Source: Spirosoma sordidisoli (GTDB lineage: Bacteria > Bacteroidota > Bacteroidia > Cytophagales > Spirosomataceae). From it: a stretch of 64,000 bases of DNA. The stretch is from NCBI RefSeq assembly GCF_004138325.1, contig NZ_SBLB01000002.1, positions 496,001 to 560,000 on the forward strand, given 5' to 3'. Of the stretch, positions 8,618 to 17,479 are shown in pieces; position 1 is the stretch's first letter, and each line of letters begins with the position of its first letter. A program made the position numbers and the translations under genes. The notes beneath the pieces are model-generated. The model had not been told where the DNA came from. It saw only the letters and a list, made by a program, of their open reading frames with translations, and did no database searches.

Positions 8618-9265
8618 ATGCAAGCTTTTCTAGAGCCGACACAACTTGATCCAATGGCAAAAACCCCTTCCAAAGCACACCCCTGGCATGGCATCTCGCC
8701 GGGCGAAAATGCCCCCCACGTCATTACGGCCTTCATTGAGATAGTACCCACCGATACCGTGAAGTATGAGATCGATAAAGAGTCTGGCTATCTGAAAATT
8801 GACCGGCCGCAGCAGTATTCCAACATCATTCCGGCGCTGTACGGGTTCGTTCCCAGAACGTTCTGCGGAGAGCGGATCGCCAAACTGGCTTCAGAGCGGT
8901 CGGGCCATATCATCAGCGAAGGCGATGGCGACCCGCTGGACATCTGCGTACTGACCGAACGCGAAATTACCCACGGTGACATTCTGTTGCAGGCTATCCC
9001 GATCGGGGGCTTCCGGCTGATCGACAAAGGAGAAGCTGACGATAAAATAATTGCTGTTCTGAAAGGCGATGCAATGTACGGTCAGTACAAAGACCTGAGC
9101 GAACTGCCCGAAGCCGTGGTGAAACGCCTGCGTCACTACTTTCTAACCTATAAGAACCTGCCAGGTGAGCCTGCTGTCATGGAACTGGCCAATATTTACG
9201 GCCGCGATGAAGCGCTGGAGGTCATCCAGACGTCTATGGACGACTATGCTGAGATGCCTTCGTAA
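8618..9265 (+). CDS. ppa: Inorganic pyrophosphatase (soluble, family I)
   Basis: The protein is 215 residues long from this ATG, or 203 from the in-frame ATG at 8654 (MAKTPSK), which is an equally plausible start. The family signature EGDGDPLDICVL carries the metal-binding aspartates at about residue 110. The basic and tyrosine residues YGFVPRTFCGE and KGDAMYGQYKDL are also present. It hydrolyses pyrophosphate to phosphate in the cytoplasm and so drives polymerisation reactions. The product is longer than the roughly 175 residues of the E. coli enzyme, which fits other Bacteroidota forms. A hairpin with a T-run follows. Confidence 0.92.
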   Translation: MQAFLEPTQLDPMAKTPSKAHPWHGISPGENAPHVITAFIEIVPTDTVKYEIDKESGYLKIDRPQQYSNIIPALYGFVPRTFCGERIAKLASERSGHIISEGDGDPLDICVLTEREITHGDILLQAIPIGGFRLIDKGEADDKIIAVLKGDAMYGQYKDLSELPEAVVKRLRHYFLTYKNLPGEPAVMELANIYGRDEALEVIQTSMDDYAEMPS

Positions 9266-9295
9266 GCAGCAGCACACGTAGATTTTACATCCAGA

Positions 9296-9334
9296 GGAGC
9301 CGGGGGAAATGAAATCCCTTTGGTTCCTTTTTTT
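9296..9334 (+). terminator. Rho-independent terminator of ppa
   Basis: GGAGCC pairs with GGTTCC (one G-U pair) and GGGA with TCCC inside it. Seven T bases follow the stem. Confidence 0.65.
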
Positions 9335-9413
9335 GTTTAAAGCCCGGCATAACCATTTATCCGATAATTGTCGCACTTGACATTTTTTCGGGTTTAGTCG
9401 CCGAATGTGTCAT

Positions 9414-9421
9414 TATTTTTG
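9414..9421 (+). promoter_or_regulatory. Bacteroidota -7 box TATTTTTG upstream of sppA
   Basis: An exact TAnnTTTG match 38 bp before the sppA ATG at 9460. A weak TTTAG lies about 16 bp upstream of it. Confidence 0.5.
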
Positions 9422-9459
9422 TTCAATAGGTAAGTATAACCCAATTCGTAAACTGATTC

Positions 9460-11226
9460 ATGCTCCAGTTTTTTAAATACGTGCTCGCCACGATAGTCGG
9501 CCTGCTTCTGTTTTCGATCGTCGGATTTATTCTGCTGGTCGGTATCGGAGCTGCACTCTCGTCTTCGGCCGATACAAAAGTCAGTGTAAAGGAGAATACA
9601 GTCCTGAAATTAGACCTGGATAAACCTATTGAAGAACGCAGTGTCGAGAATCCGTTCAGCGGGTTCGGAGCAGGTGGCACCAGCGATGCCATTGGCCTCA
9701 TTGAGCTGAAAGAAGCGCTGGCCAAGGCTAAGAACGATGACAACATTGAAGGCATCTATCTGCAAAGCGAGAATCCGCAGGCAGGCTGGGCTTCGCTCGA
9801 AGAAGTACGCAACGCCCTGATCGATTTCAAAAAATCGAAGAAGTTCGTGTACGCTTATGCCGAGACGATGAGCGAAAAAGGCTACTACCTGGCCTCCGTA
9901 GCGGATAAAATCTACCTCAATCCGGCGGGCGAACTGGAATGGAACGGCCTCAATGCCGAACTGTCTTTTTTCAAAGGCACGCTGGACAAACTGGGCCTGA
10001 AACCCGAAATTTTCCGCGTGGGCGAATTCAAGAGCGCTATCGAGCCGTTCACCCGCGAGAACATGAGCGAGCCGAACAAGCTGCAGGTTACGTCGTTCCT
10101 GAATTCGGTCAATGATCACATGCTGGTTAAGATTGCCGGCAGCCGTGGCGTGCGGGTCGACTCGCTCAAGCGTTATGCCGATCAGTTGACCATCCGCGAG
10201 CCGGGCGACGCGCTGCGCACGAAACTGATTACCAACGTCGGGTATCAGGATGAACTCGAAAGCCTGATCAAAAAACAGCTTAAGATCGAGGATAAGAAAA
10301 AAATCGATTACATCAGCCTCAGCAAGTACGAAGATGCCGAAGCCGCCGACTCGGACGAAGGATCCAGCAAAAACCGGATTGCGGTCATTATTGCCTCGGG
10401 CGATATCAACTCGGGCAAAAGCAATCAGAATAGTATCGGTTCAGAAACGATCGTCGAAGAGCTGCGTAAAGCCCGGCTCGATGATAAAGTAAAAGCCATT
10501 GTGCTGCGGGTCAACTCGGGTGGCGGTAGTGCGCTGGCGTCGGATGTCATGTACCGCGAGGTTGAACTGGCCAAACGCACCAAACCGGTAATCGGGTCAA
10601 TGTCTGACTATGCCGCTTCGGGAGGCTATTACATGCTGATGGGATGCAACCAGATTGTTGCCCAGCCTAACACCATTACGGGGTCGATTGGGGTGTTTTC
10701 GCTGTTATTCAACACCGAATCATTCTTCAAAGACAAGCTTGGCGTGACGTATGACCGGGTTAAGACCAACGAGAACGCTGACTTCCCCGCCATTACCCAT
10801 GAGATGAGCCCGTTTCAGAAGCAGGCCCTGCAACGCAGCACCGAACGGATTTACAATGACTTCACATCGAAGGCCGCCCGGGGACGTAAATTAACCGTCG
10901 ACAGTCTGCGGGCTATTGCGGGCGGGCGCGTCTGGACCGGCACCCAGGGTAAAGCGATTGGACTGGTTGATCAGCTCGGTGGTCTCGACGACGCTATCAA
11001 GCTGGCGGCCCGGTCGGCCAAGCTTAAGGAAGGCGATTACCGGCTCAAGTACCAGCCGCGTAAGAAAGATTTCTTCGAGCAGCTTATGTTTTCGTTCAGC
11101 AATGATGAAGAAGCTCGCATCAGCGCCCAGCTCGGTGAATTAGCTCCTTACGTAAAATACCTTCAGAAGCTGAAAACGATGGAAGGCATACAAATGCGCA
11201 TGCCGTTCGAGCTGGAGATTCGATAA
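9460..11226 (+). CDS. sppA: Signal peptide peptidase SppA, 67-kDa type
   Basis: This 588-residue membrane-bound serine protease has the tandem-domain (type I) layout. One transmembrane helix near residues 7-33 (VLATIVGLLLFSIVGFILLV) anchors it. The first crotonase-like half supplies the catalytic lysine in ETMSEKGYYLAS near 135. The second half supplies the nucleophilic serine in SDYAASGGYYM near 390. It digests signal peptides left in the membrane after protein export. The length is near that of the E. coli enzyme (618). It is a single gene with its own promoter and terminator. Confidence 0.93.
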   Translation: MLQFFKYVLATIVGLLLFSIVGFILLVGIGAALSSSADTKVSVKENTVLKLDLDKPIEERSVENPFSGFGAGGTSDAIGLIELKEALAKAKNDDNIEGIYLQSENPQAGWASLEEVRNALIDFKKSKKFVYAYAETMSEKGYYLASVADKIYLNPAGELEWNGLNAELSFFKGTLDKLGLKPEIFRVGEFKSAIEPFTRENMSEPNKLQVTSFLNSVNDHMLVKIAGSRGVRVDSLKRYADQLTIREPGDALRTKLITNVGYQDELESLIKKQLKIEDKKKIDYISLSKYEDAEAADSDEGSSKNRIAVIIASGDINSGKSNQNSIGSETIVEELRKARLDDKVKAIVLRVNSGGGSALASDVMYREVELAKRTKPVIGSMSDYAASGGYYMLMGCNQIVAQPNTITGSIGVFSLLFNTESFFKDKLGVTYDRVKTNENADFPAITHEMSPFQKQALQRSTERIYNDFTSKAARGRKLTVDSLRAIAGGRVWTGTQGKAIGLVDQLGGLDDAIKLAARSAKLKEGDYRLKYQPRKKDFFEQLMFSFSNDEEARISAQLGELAPYVKYLQKLKTMEGIQMRMPFELEIR

Positions 11227-11252
11227 AAATTAAGTTGGTTTGCAGTAGTTAG

Positions 11253-11288
11253 ACCTAAACGATACACTGGAATCGTTTAGGTCTTTTT
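11253..11288 (+). terminator. Terminator of sppA
   Basis: ACCTAAACGAT and ATCGTTTAGGT form a perfect 11-bp stem with an 8-base loop, followed by CTTTTT. Confidence 0.85.
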
Positions 11289-11316
11289 ATGTAACAGCCC
11301 TCTACCCGAAACGACT

Positions 11317-12495
11317 ATGCAGACTCTGCCGGTACACCTCGACCTGTTTGCGCTGATCATCCTGCTGGGTGTAGCGCAGGGCCTGTTTCTGGGGGTTTTC
11401 TTCCTGACGGGTGAGCGGGCCAAACAGGTAGCGAACCGTTGTCTGGGCTGGTTTACCCTGGCCCTGTCGGGCGTGAGTGGCGAAATATTTCTGAACTATA
11501 CCAATTATACGTTTCAGCTATTGTGGGCGGTCGACTTTGCCGAACCGTTGAATTTTGTGCTGGGGCCACTGTTTTTCTTTTACGTATGTAGCCGGCTTCA
11601 TCAACGACTGCCCCGGCACTGGGGCTGGCATCTGCTGCCGTTCGGGATCTGGCTGCTCAATTCAGCAACCTGGTTCTACCAGCCTGTCGAGTTTAAATAC
11701 AATTCGTACGTGAACTCGCTGCATCCGGAGCTGCCGTACATACCGGCTCAGCCCTACTGGGATGAGGACTTTACGGGATTGCGGGATTGGATCAACGAAA
11801 TGACGCTGGTGAGCTGTCTGGTCTACGCGTTTTTATCGCTCATGACCATTCGGTCGGTAAGCCGGCAGCGCCCCGCAATCTGGGCAGCGGCCCAGTTGAA
11901 CTCGCTCCGTTTCCTGAGCTGGCTGGTTGCGCTGGTACCTTTGCTGATCGTGCTCGTCAAGCCCCGGTTCTATCATGATGTGGGCGATTATCTGCTGGCT
12001 ACCTACATGGCGGCTACGATCTACAGCATCAGCTTTCTGGTCATGCGCGGGTCCAGTTTTTTCCGCGAAGTGCCTGCCGAACCTGATCCGCCTGTTGAAC
12101 TGAAAAAAAAGTACGAAAAGTCGACCCTGTCAGAAGAAGTCGAGGATGCCGTCCTTACCCGACTGACCCGCCTGCTCGAAACCGACAAGCCGTATCTGAA
12201 CAGTGGGCTGTCGCTGTCCAGACTGGCCGAGCAACTGGATACCAGTCCCCATCACCTGTCTCAGCTCCTGAACGACCGCCTGGGACTGACGTTCTTCGAC
12301 TGGCTGGCTACCTATCGAACGGCCGAAGCCCGGCAGCTGCTGAGTAACCCAGCGCTGGCACACCTTAAGATTGATGAGGTTGCTGAGCGGGTGGGCTACA
12401 ATTCCACCTCCGCCTTTCATACGGCCTTTAAGCGGCTGACGAATCAGACACCGGCCCAGTATCGCGCCAATAGGCTTGGCACGCAGGTAGAATAA
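11317..12495 (+). CDS. Membrane-anchored AraC-family transcriptional regulator
   Basis: The protein has 392 residues. An N-terminal hydrophobic domain of about 240 residues starts with LFALIILLGVAQGLFLGVFFL. After a charged linker (KKKYEKSTLSEEVED) comes a C-terminal AraC helix-turn-helix domain at about 280-388. The DNA-binding helices are recognisable in LSRLAEQLDTSPHHLSQLLN and VGYNSTSAFHTAFKRLTNQTPAQYR (landmarks YNSTSAFHTAFKR and TPAQYR). It is a paralogue of the regulator at 3205-4428 with the same architecture. The sensed signal and the target genes are unknown. The neighbouring acyltransferase in the same direction could be a target, but nothing in the sequence shows this. Confidence 0.88.
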   Translation: MQTLPVHLDLFALIILLGVAQGLFLGVFFLTGERAKQVANRCLGWFTLALSGVSGEIFLNYTNYTFQLLWAVDFAEPLNFVLGPLFFFYVCSRLHQRLPRHWGWHLLPFGIWLLNSATWFYQPVEFKYNSYVNSLHPELPYIPAQPYWDEDFTGLRDWINEMTLVSCLVYAFLSLMTIRSVSRQRPAIWAAAQLNSLRFLSWLVALVPLLIVLVKPRFYHDVGDYLLATYMAATIYSISFLVMRGSSFFREVPAEPDPPVELKKKYEKSTLSEEVEDAVLTRLTRLLETDKPYLNSGLSLSRLAEQLDTSPHHLSQLLNDRLGLTFFDWLATYRTAEARQLLSNPALAHLKIDEVAERVGYNSTSAFHTAFKRLTNQTPAQYRANRLGTQVE

Positions 12496-12604
12496 CGCGC
12501 CGGGTTTGTTCGTCCCGATCGGCGCGAACTTCATCATTACCGGGACATAGTGCGTTTGGAGCCGTTGGCGCCACTTTTGGGCTGTCAACCAAACACCGAT
12601 TATC

Positions 12605-13798
12605 ATGCAACCAACTGACCCGGCCGCTCCTCCGATGGACACTTTGCCCACGCTCACTACCCGTCGATACGACCTCGACTGGCTTCGCATTATTGCTATT
12701 CTGACGTTGCTGTTCTATCATACCGGTATGATGTATGTCTCCTGGGGCTGGCATATTCAGAGTACGGAAACCAGCCGACCCTTCGAGGAGGTGATGCGGT
12801 GGCTGCACCGCTGGCGTATGCCGCTGCTGTTCTTCATTTCAGGGGCAGGTACCTATTTCGCCCTGCGCACGCGAACGGTCGGGAGTTACGCGGGAGAGCG
12901 GGTCCGGCGGTTATTTCTGCCGCTTGTCTTCGGTATGTTCGTCATCGTGCCGCCCCAGATTTACGCCGAATGGCTGTTTAGAGGTCGATTTAGCGGGAGT
13001 TATGCCGAGTTTTACCCGTATGTGTTCGAGTTTCAGCCGTACAGAGATGGTGGGTCCGGCGGAGCGTTCAGCTGGCACCACCTGTGGTTTATTGCCTATC
13101 TGTTTCTCTATGCGCTGATCAGCATTCCCGTGTTTCGGTGGCTGAAGAGCCCGGTCGGCCAGCGGTTTACGGATCGGTTCGGGCGGCTGATTAATCGGCC
13201 TGGCGGAGCTTTGTGGCTGATGGTGGGGGTTATTGCGGTTAGTCAGTACATGACCCGCCCGTTCTACCCCGATGAGACCCACGCGCTGATCGACGACTGG
13301 GCTTATTTTGTCGAGAACCTGCTGTTGTTCTGGTTTGGCTATCTGCTCATCAGCCGTCGGGAGTTCTGGTCAGTATTGACCAACCAGCGCCGAATTTTTC
13401 TGGTAGCTACCCTCGTGTTTACCGCCGTGCTGTACGGTATGCGGATGGTATTCACGAACGAGGAGATTGACACGATTTTCTGGATTGACTTCTGGTACTT
13501 TACCAACGGCATGGCCCTGATGGTAGCGTCTGTACTGGCCACGATTGCGTATGGCTACCGGTACCTAAACGTCAATAAGCCGATACTCCCCCGACTGAAC
13601 GAAGCCGTTTATCCATTTTATATTCTCCACCAGACCGTAATAGTAGGAATTGGTTATTATGTGCTGACAGAAACTACACTCGGCTTGTACGATGGATTTT
13701 TGGCAATAAGTCTCTCATCATTAGTAGTTTGTCTGGTTGTATATGGGCTGCTCATTCGACCGTTCAGGCTGACCCGACTGTTGTTTGGCGTTAAATAA
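12605..13798 (+). CDS. Acyltransferase family 3 integral membrane protein
   Basis: The protein is 397 residues long. The first ATG is used here; an ATG at 12635 (MDTLPTLTTRRYDLDW) is an alternative. The family signature RRYDLDWLRIIAILTLLFYHTG is seen at the first membrane helix (landmarks YDLDWLR and FYHTG, with the conserved histidine). About ten hydrophobic helices follow. Proteins of this type, including the OpgC-like group, transfer acyl groups to sugars, glucans or other envelope molecules across the inner membrane. The substrate is not evident. The stop is TAA, and the bioB promoter overlaps the bases right after it. Confidence 0.85.
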   Translation: MQPTDPAAPPMDTLPTLTTRRYDLDWLRIIAILTLLFYHTGMMYVSWGWHIQSTETSRPFEEVMRWLHRWRMPLLFFISGAGTYFALRTRTVGSYAGERVRRLFLPLVFGMFVIVPPQIYAEWLFRGRFSGSYAEFYPYVFEFQPYRDGGSGGAFSWHHLWFIAYLFLYALISIPVFRWLKSPVGQRFTDRFGRLINRPGGALWLMVGVIAVSQYMTRPFYPDETHALIDDWAYFVENLLLFWFGYLLISRREFWSVLTNQRRIFLVATLVFTAVLYGMRMVFTNEEIDTIFWIDFWYFTNGMALMVASVLATIAYGYRYLNVNKPILPRLNEAVYPFYILHQTVIVGIGYYVLTETTLGLYDGFLAISLSSLVVCLVVYGLLIRPFRLTRLLFGVK

Positions 13799-13799
13799 A

Positions 13800-13830
13800 T
13801 TGCCCTGAACGCCCCCATCTACTACTTTTG
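13800..13830 (+). promoter_or_regulatory. bioB promoter: TTG - 20 bp - TACTTTTG
   Basis: This is the best Bacteroidota-type promoter in the window. A TTG sits at 13800-13802 and an exact -7 box at 13823-13830, with 20 bp between. The box ends 26 bp before the bioB ATG. Confidence 0.65.
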
Positions 13831-13856
13831 ACTACGACATAACGATTACTACCTGT

Positions 13857-14858
13857 ATGAATGACTTCCGTACTGACTGGACACGCGCCGAAATAGCCGA
13901 TATATACAATTCACCCGTGCTGGATCTGATTTACCGGGCCGCCACCGTGCATCGGCAGCATCACGATCCGCAGGAAGTACAGGTTTGCACGCTGCTGTCC
14001 GTCAAGACGGGTGGCTGCCCTGAAGATTGTGCGTATTGCCCACAGGCCGCCCGCTATCACACGAACGTGAAGGTACACAAGCTGATGGAGGTCGACGAGG
14101 TGCTGACGGCGGCTCAGCGGGCCAAAGATACGGGCAGTACCCGCTTCTGCATGGGGGCTGCCTGGCGCGAAGTACGCGACAACCGCGACTTCGATAAAGT
14201 GCTGGAAATGGTACAGGGCGTCAACCAGATGGGGTTGGAAGTATGCTGCACGCTGGGTATGCTAACCGAAACCCAGGCCCAGAAGCTGAAAGATGCCGGT
14301 CTTTACGCCTATAACCATAACCTCGATACCAGCGAAGAATTTTACGGCGACATTATCAGCACCCGTACCTACGACGATCGGCTCGATACGCTCGGTCATG
14401 CCCGTAAAGCCGGTATTTCGGTTTGTTCCGGTGGGATCATCGGCATGGGTGAGTCGCACACGGACCGGATCGGTATGCTGCATACGCTGGCCACCCTGCC
14501 CCAGCACCCCGAGTCCGTTCCGGTCAACGCGCTGGTGCCCGTAGAAGGCACACCCCTGGAAGACCAGCCCCGCGTGTCGGTTTGGGAAATGGTGCGGATG
14601 ATTGCTACCGCCCGGATCATCATGCCAAAAGCCATGGTTCGTCTGTCGGCCGGCCGGGTTCGCATGACTACCGAAGAGCAGGCGCTGTGCTTCCTGGCAG
14701 GGGCCAACTCGATCTTTGCCGGCGATAAGCTGCTCACTACTCCCAACCCGGACGAAGATGCCGATCAGCAACTGTTTCAGACGCTGAACATCCGCCCGCG
14801 CAAAGCCTTCAAGGACGCATCGCAGCCGGCGGTTGTGTTCGAGCAGATTCCCGTATAA
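13857..14858 (+). CDS. bioB: Biotin synthase
   Basis: This 333-residue radical-SAM enzyme inserts sulphur into dethiobiotin as the last step of biotin synthesis. The CxxxCxxC cluster motif is [10 protein letters not shown] near residue 53. Further family landmarks are SVKTGGC before it, CMGAAWR and CCTLGM in the barrel, [17 protein letters not shown], and the cysteine-free RLSAGRVRM stretch with the arginine that contacts the 2Fe-2S cluster. The gene stands alone, with its own promoter and a terminator. No other biotin biosynthesis gene is in this window, although a biotin carrier domain protein lies at 21675-22172. Confidence 0.96.
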   Translation: MNDFRTDWTRAEIADIYNSPVLDLIYRAATVHRQHHDPQEVQVCTLLSVKTGGCPEDCAYCPQAARYHTNVKVHKLMEVDEVLTAAQRAKDTGSTRFCMGAAWREVRDNRDFDKVLEMVQGVNQMGLEVCCTLGMLTETQAQKLKDAGLYAYNHNLDTSEEFYGDIISTRTYDDRLDTLGHARKAGISVCSGGIIGMGESHTDRIGMLHTLATLPQHPESVPVNALVPVEGTPLEDQPRVSVWEMVRMIATARIIMPKAMVRLSAGRVRMTTEEQALCFLAGANSIFAGDKLLTTPNPDEDADQQLFQTLNIRPRKAFKDASQPAVVFEQIPV

Positions 14859-14863
14859 GTTAA

Positions 14864-14920
14864 ACGGCCTATCAACAAAAAGCCCGCTACGAACTAGCGG
14901 GCTTTTTGTTGATAGGCCGT
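14864..14920. terminator. Bidirectional terminator between bioB and the opposing lipoprotein gene
   Basis: A 26-bp perfect stem runs from ACGGCCTATC to GATAGGCCGT with a 5-base loop. The inner part, AGCCCGCTA/TAGCGGGCT, has T-runs on both strands, so it can terminate both convergent genes. Confidence 0.9.
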
Positions 14921-14929
14921 CGGCAACGG

Positions 14930-15730
14930 TTAGTTCGAGGAGGCTTCGACGAAGTGACTCAACACGACTTCTGCCAGTGAGGTCGCTTTCTGCTGCGAGG
15001 TAGCGGCATTGGCTTTAGTCTGCACCGTTACATTGACGATATGATTGTTGTACAGCACATGCATTGCTTTCCTGGCAGGGTCCCAAACGGCTTTGTCGCC
15101 AACACCGGGTACGGCTACGAACCGCCCCGTGCTCACGGCTGGTTTCGTGAACTGAGCGGCTACCGAAGTCACCCCCGATGTCGAGTTTGAGGAGTCGTTG
15201 CTGGCTGTCGAATCGTCGTCCATGTCGGCTTCCGCACCGCCCGCTGGCTCAGTGGCTGGCCGTTCGGCTCCCGTGCCCCGGGTTTCAGGGCCGCTGATCG
15301 GTTCCTTTTCGGCCGCCATGCCCATTTGCCCCGATACCTGGCCCGCGCCACCCTGGTACATTTTGTCGAAGATGTATTCGGCGTGGTACATGGATGGATA
15401 CGGCTTTGGCCCGCCAAAGGCGACGCTAACCGTTCCGTCTTTCCACTTGAACTGACAGCCGTTCGGATAATCGAGGGTGGTCATTTCTTCGGTAAGCCCA
15501 ATGTCAAACATGCCTTCGATCAGGCCCTGGTCCAGCATATTGCAGGGTTCGTCGTACCCGAACCGCTGATCGGTACTAAGCTGCCATACGCCCACTACTT
15601 CTTTAGCCAGGTTGGGGCTGCCGGTTCCGGCGGCATCATTGGCACCATCTGTATTGGATGCGTTGTCACCCTGGAAACAGGACGTCAGCAGCAAGGCCGG
15701 TAGAGACAGCCATAATAATTTCGTGCTCAT
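14930..15730 (-). CDS. Uncharacterised lipoprotein
   Basis: The protein has 266 residues and a lipoprotein signal peptide (LLWLSLPALLLTSC, modified cysteine at about residue 17). A low-complexity region rich in N, D, G and A follows. Around residues 45-110 there is a compact region with VVGVWQLSTDQRFGYDEPC. A second disordered acidic stretch (about 145-190) precedes a C-terminal domain with VGDKAVWDPARKAMHVLYNNHIVNV, which resembles parts of proteins that read out conductance or efflux modules, but I cannot name a family. The likely location is the periplasmic face of a membrane. It converges on bioB across a bidirectional terminator and diverges from lpxH. Confidence 0.75.
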   Translation of the reverse strand: MSTKLLWLSLPALLLTSCFQGDNASNTDGANDAAGTGSPNLAKEVVGVWQLSTDQRFGYDEPCNMLDQGLIEGMFDIGLTEEMTTLDYPNGCQFKWKDGTVSVAFGGPKPYPSMYHAEYIFDKMYQGGAGQVSGQMGMAAEKEPISGPETRGTGAERPATEPAGGAEADMDDDSTASNDSSNSTSGVTSVAAQFTKPAVSTGRFVAVPGVGDKAVWDPARKAMHVLYNNHIVNVTVQTKANAATSQQKATSLAEVVLSHFVEASSN

Positions 15731-15858
15731 AAAACGTGAGTGTAGGTTTGTTGTAAGACTAAAATTGGCTGTCCGTTGTTTACCGGTTCAAACAATTTCA
15801 TGGAATCAAGCCATTGGCTCATCGGCAGCGGGTCGGTGCCGAAATGCGCCGAGTTGCG

Positions 15859-15866
15859 TACTTTTG
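15859..15866 (+). promoter_or_regulatory. Bacteroidota -7 box TACTTTTG upstream of lpxH
   Basis: An exact TAnnTTTG match 18 bp before the lpxH ATG, in the spacer between the divergent lipoprotein and lpxH genes. Confidence 0.5.
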
Positions 15867-15884
15867 TTGCCGAATTACGCCACC

Positions 15885-16661
15885 ATGACTGACGTCGAAA
15901 CGATTTTGTTGCCCCCGAACCGCTCGGTTTTTTTTGCCTCGGATTTTCACCTCGGTACCCCATCGCCCGAAAAAAGCCGGGATCGTGAACGGGCCGTCGT
16001 AACCTGGCTCGACACCATCCGCCCCCATGCCGACGTGATTTTTCTGGTAGGCGACATCTTTGATTTCTGGTTCGAGTACAAGCGCAGCATTCCGAAAGGA
16101 TTTATCCGGTTGCAGGGAAAACTGGCCGAACTGACCGATGCCGGTACCCGTATCATCCTGTTTACCGGCAACCATGACATGTGGATGCAGGATTATTTTA
16201 CCCAGGAAATGGGTATCCCGGTTTATCGGCAGCCGCGCCGGTACGACATCGGCGACAAACGCTTCCTGATCGGCCACGGCGACGGCCTCGGCCCCGGCGA
16301 CTATACCTACAAACGACTGAAGGTGCTTTTCGAGAGCGGACTGGCCCGGCGGCTATTCCGGTACCTGCATCCCGATGTGGGCATTGGTCTGGCCCAGGCC
16401 TGGTCGCGCCGGAGCCGCATCAGCAACCAGGAGAAAGGGGAGGAGTTTATGGGTGAAGATCGCGAATGGCTGATGCACTACTGCCGCGAGGTAGAAGCGG
16501 TGCATCACCACGACTACTACATTTTTGGTCATCGGCACATACCCATGAACCTGGCCGTCAATGACCGGAGCCGCTACGTGAATCTGGGCGAATGGGTATC
16601 GGCGCGCACCTACGCCGAATTTGACGGAAACGACCTGCAACTGAAGACCTGGGCAAGCTAA
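15885..16661 (+). CDS. lpxH: UDP-2,3-diacylglucosamine diphosphatase
   Basis: This 258-residue calcineurin-like phosphoesterase has the five metal-site blocks in order: FASDFHLG (about 19), VGDIFDFWFE (about 53), TGNHD (about 89), GHGDGLG (about 127) and FGHRHIP (about 210). It hydrolyses UDP-2,3-diacylglucosamine to lipid X in lipid A synthesis at the inner membrane. The start is the ATG just after a -7 box; the frame stays open upstream but has no support there. It converges on the next gene with only 10 bp between the stops. Confidence 0.92.
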   Translation: MTDVETILLPPNRSVFFASDFHLGTPSPEKSRDRERAVVTWLDTIRPHADVIFLVGDIFDFWFEYKRSIPKGFIRLQGKLAELTDAGTRIILFTGNHDMWMQDYFTQEMGIPVYRQPRRYDIGDKRFLIGHGDGLGPGDYTYKRLKVLFESGLARRLFRYLHPDVGIGLAQAWSRRSRISNQEKGEEFMGEDREWLMHYCREVEAVHHHDYYIFGHRHIPMNLAVNDRSRYVNLGEWVSARTYAEFDGNDLQLKTWAS

Positions 16662-16671
16662 CAGCGGACAG

Positions 16672-17400
16672 TTAGTTGCCTTCCAGCAGGTCTTTCCGGG
16701 TCATGTTTTCGCGCGGAGCTTTGTTGAGCTCACTGCGCCACTCCTTGTTCTTCAGGTCTCCCCGTTTGACCGACCGGATAAAATTGGCCCAGGCAAAGGG
16801 GTTGGTAAACGAGAAGGTCGTCATGTTGTTACGTCCGTAGACCGACTCTCGCCCAAAAAATTGCTGGTTCACAAAGTTCTGGTGGTTGGCGATGGCACCC
16901 ATCGGCATCGTAGCCGCCTGCCGCATAATGGCGGCCGGGTCGGTGTTGCGGGCCAGGTTGTCACGCTCCTGCTGATCGGGCAGCTTCAGGTTGACGAACG
17001 CTTCTTTAAACAGCTCTTCGGTAGCGTAGGGGTAGACCTTTACCTCGGCCAGGGTTTTGACGTCTTCCTGCAACGCTACCACCGCCGAATAGGTAAGGTC
17101 GGTCAGTCGGCGCGGAATGATGTGGTACTGGGTTTTAAAGCCAACGTAGCTGAAAATGATACTGTCGCCCGGAAAAACCGGCAGCGCAAAATAGCCGTTG
17201 GTCGCCGACAATACGCCCCGCCCGGCTTTGGGAATATAGATATAGGCACCCGGCAGCGGCTCATTGGTTTTACCGCCCGTCAGGAAGCCCGTGAATGTCA
17301 CCTGGCGGTCCTGACCCTGCGCAAAGAGCGTCGTCGACGCGCCTGCAACCAGCAGCATCAGTCCAATCAGCAATACCGTCAATGACTTATTCATAGGCAA
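16672..17400 (-). CDS. Secreted protein with carboxypeptidase-regulatory-like domain
   Basis: This 242-residue protein has a signal peptide (SLTVLLIGLMLLVAGASTTLFAQ in part; cleavage near residue 28). A beta-sandwich domain of the CarboxypepD_reg-like type follows at about 32-110: VTFTGFLTGGKTNEPLPGAYI opens it, and GRGVLSATNGYFALPVFPGD with IIFSYVGFKT completes it. This domain normally begins TonB receptors, but here no barrel follows. The remaining 130 residues are polar with no named motif. The role is unknown and it probably sits in the periplasm or on the surface. A second ATG two codons in is an equally good start. Confidence 0.82.
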   Translation of the reverse strand: MPMNKSLTVLLIGLMLLVAGASTTLFAQGQDRQVTFTGFLTGGKTNEPLPGAYIYIPKAGRGVLSATNGYFALPVFPGDSIIFSYVGFKTQYHIIPRRLTDLTYSAVVALQEDVKTLAEVKVYPYATEELFKEAFVNLKLPDQQERDNLARNTDPAAIMRQAATMPMGAIANHQNFVNQQFFGRESVYGRNNMTTFSFTNPFAWANFIRSVKRGDLKNKEWRSELNKAPRENMTRKDLLEGN

Positions 17401-17479
17401 ATCAGCGAAACTACAAAGTAAACGCCCAAACAGCTGGATTAGGTTTCGGACGGGTATTTTTTAAGAAAGATTAAGTTGA

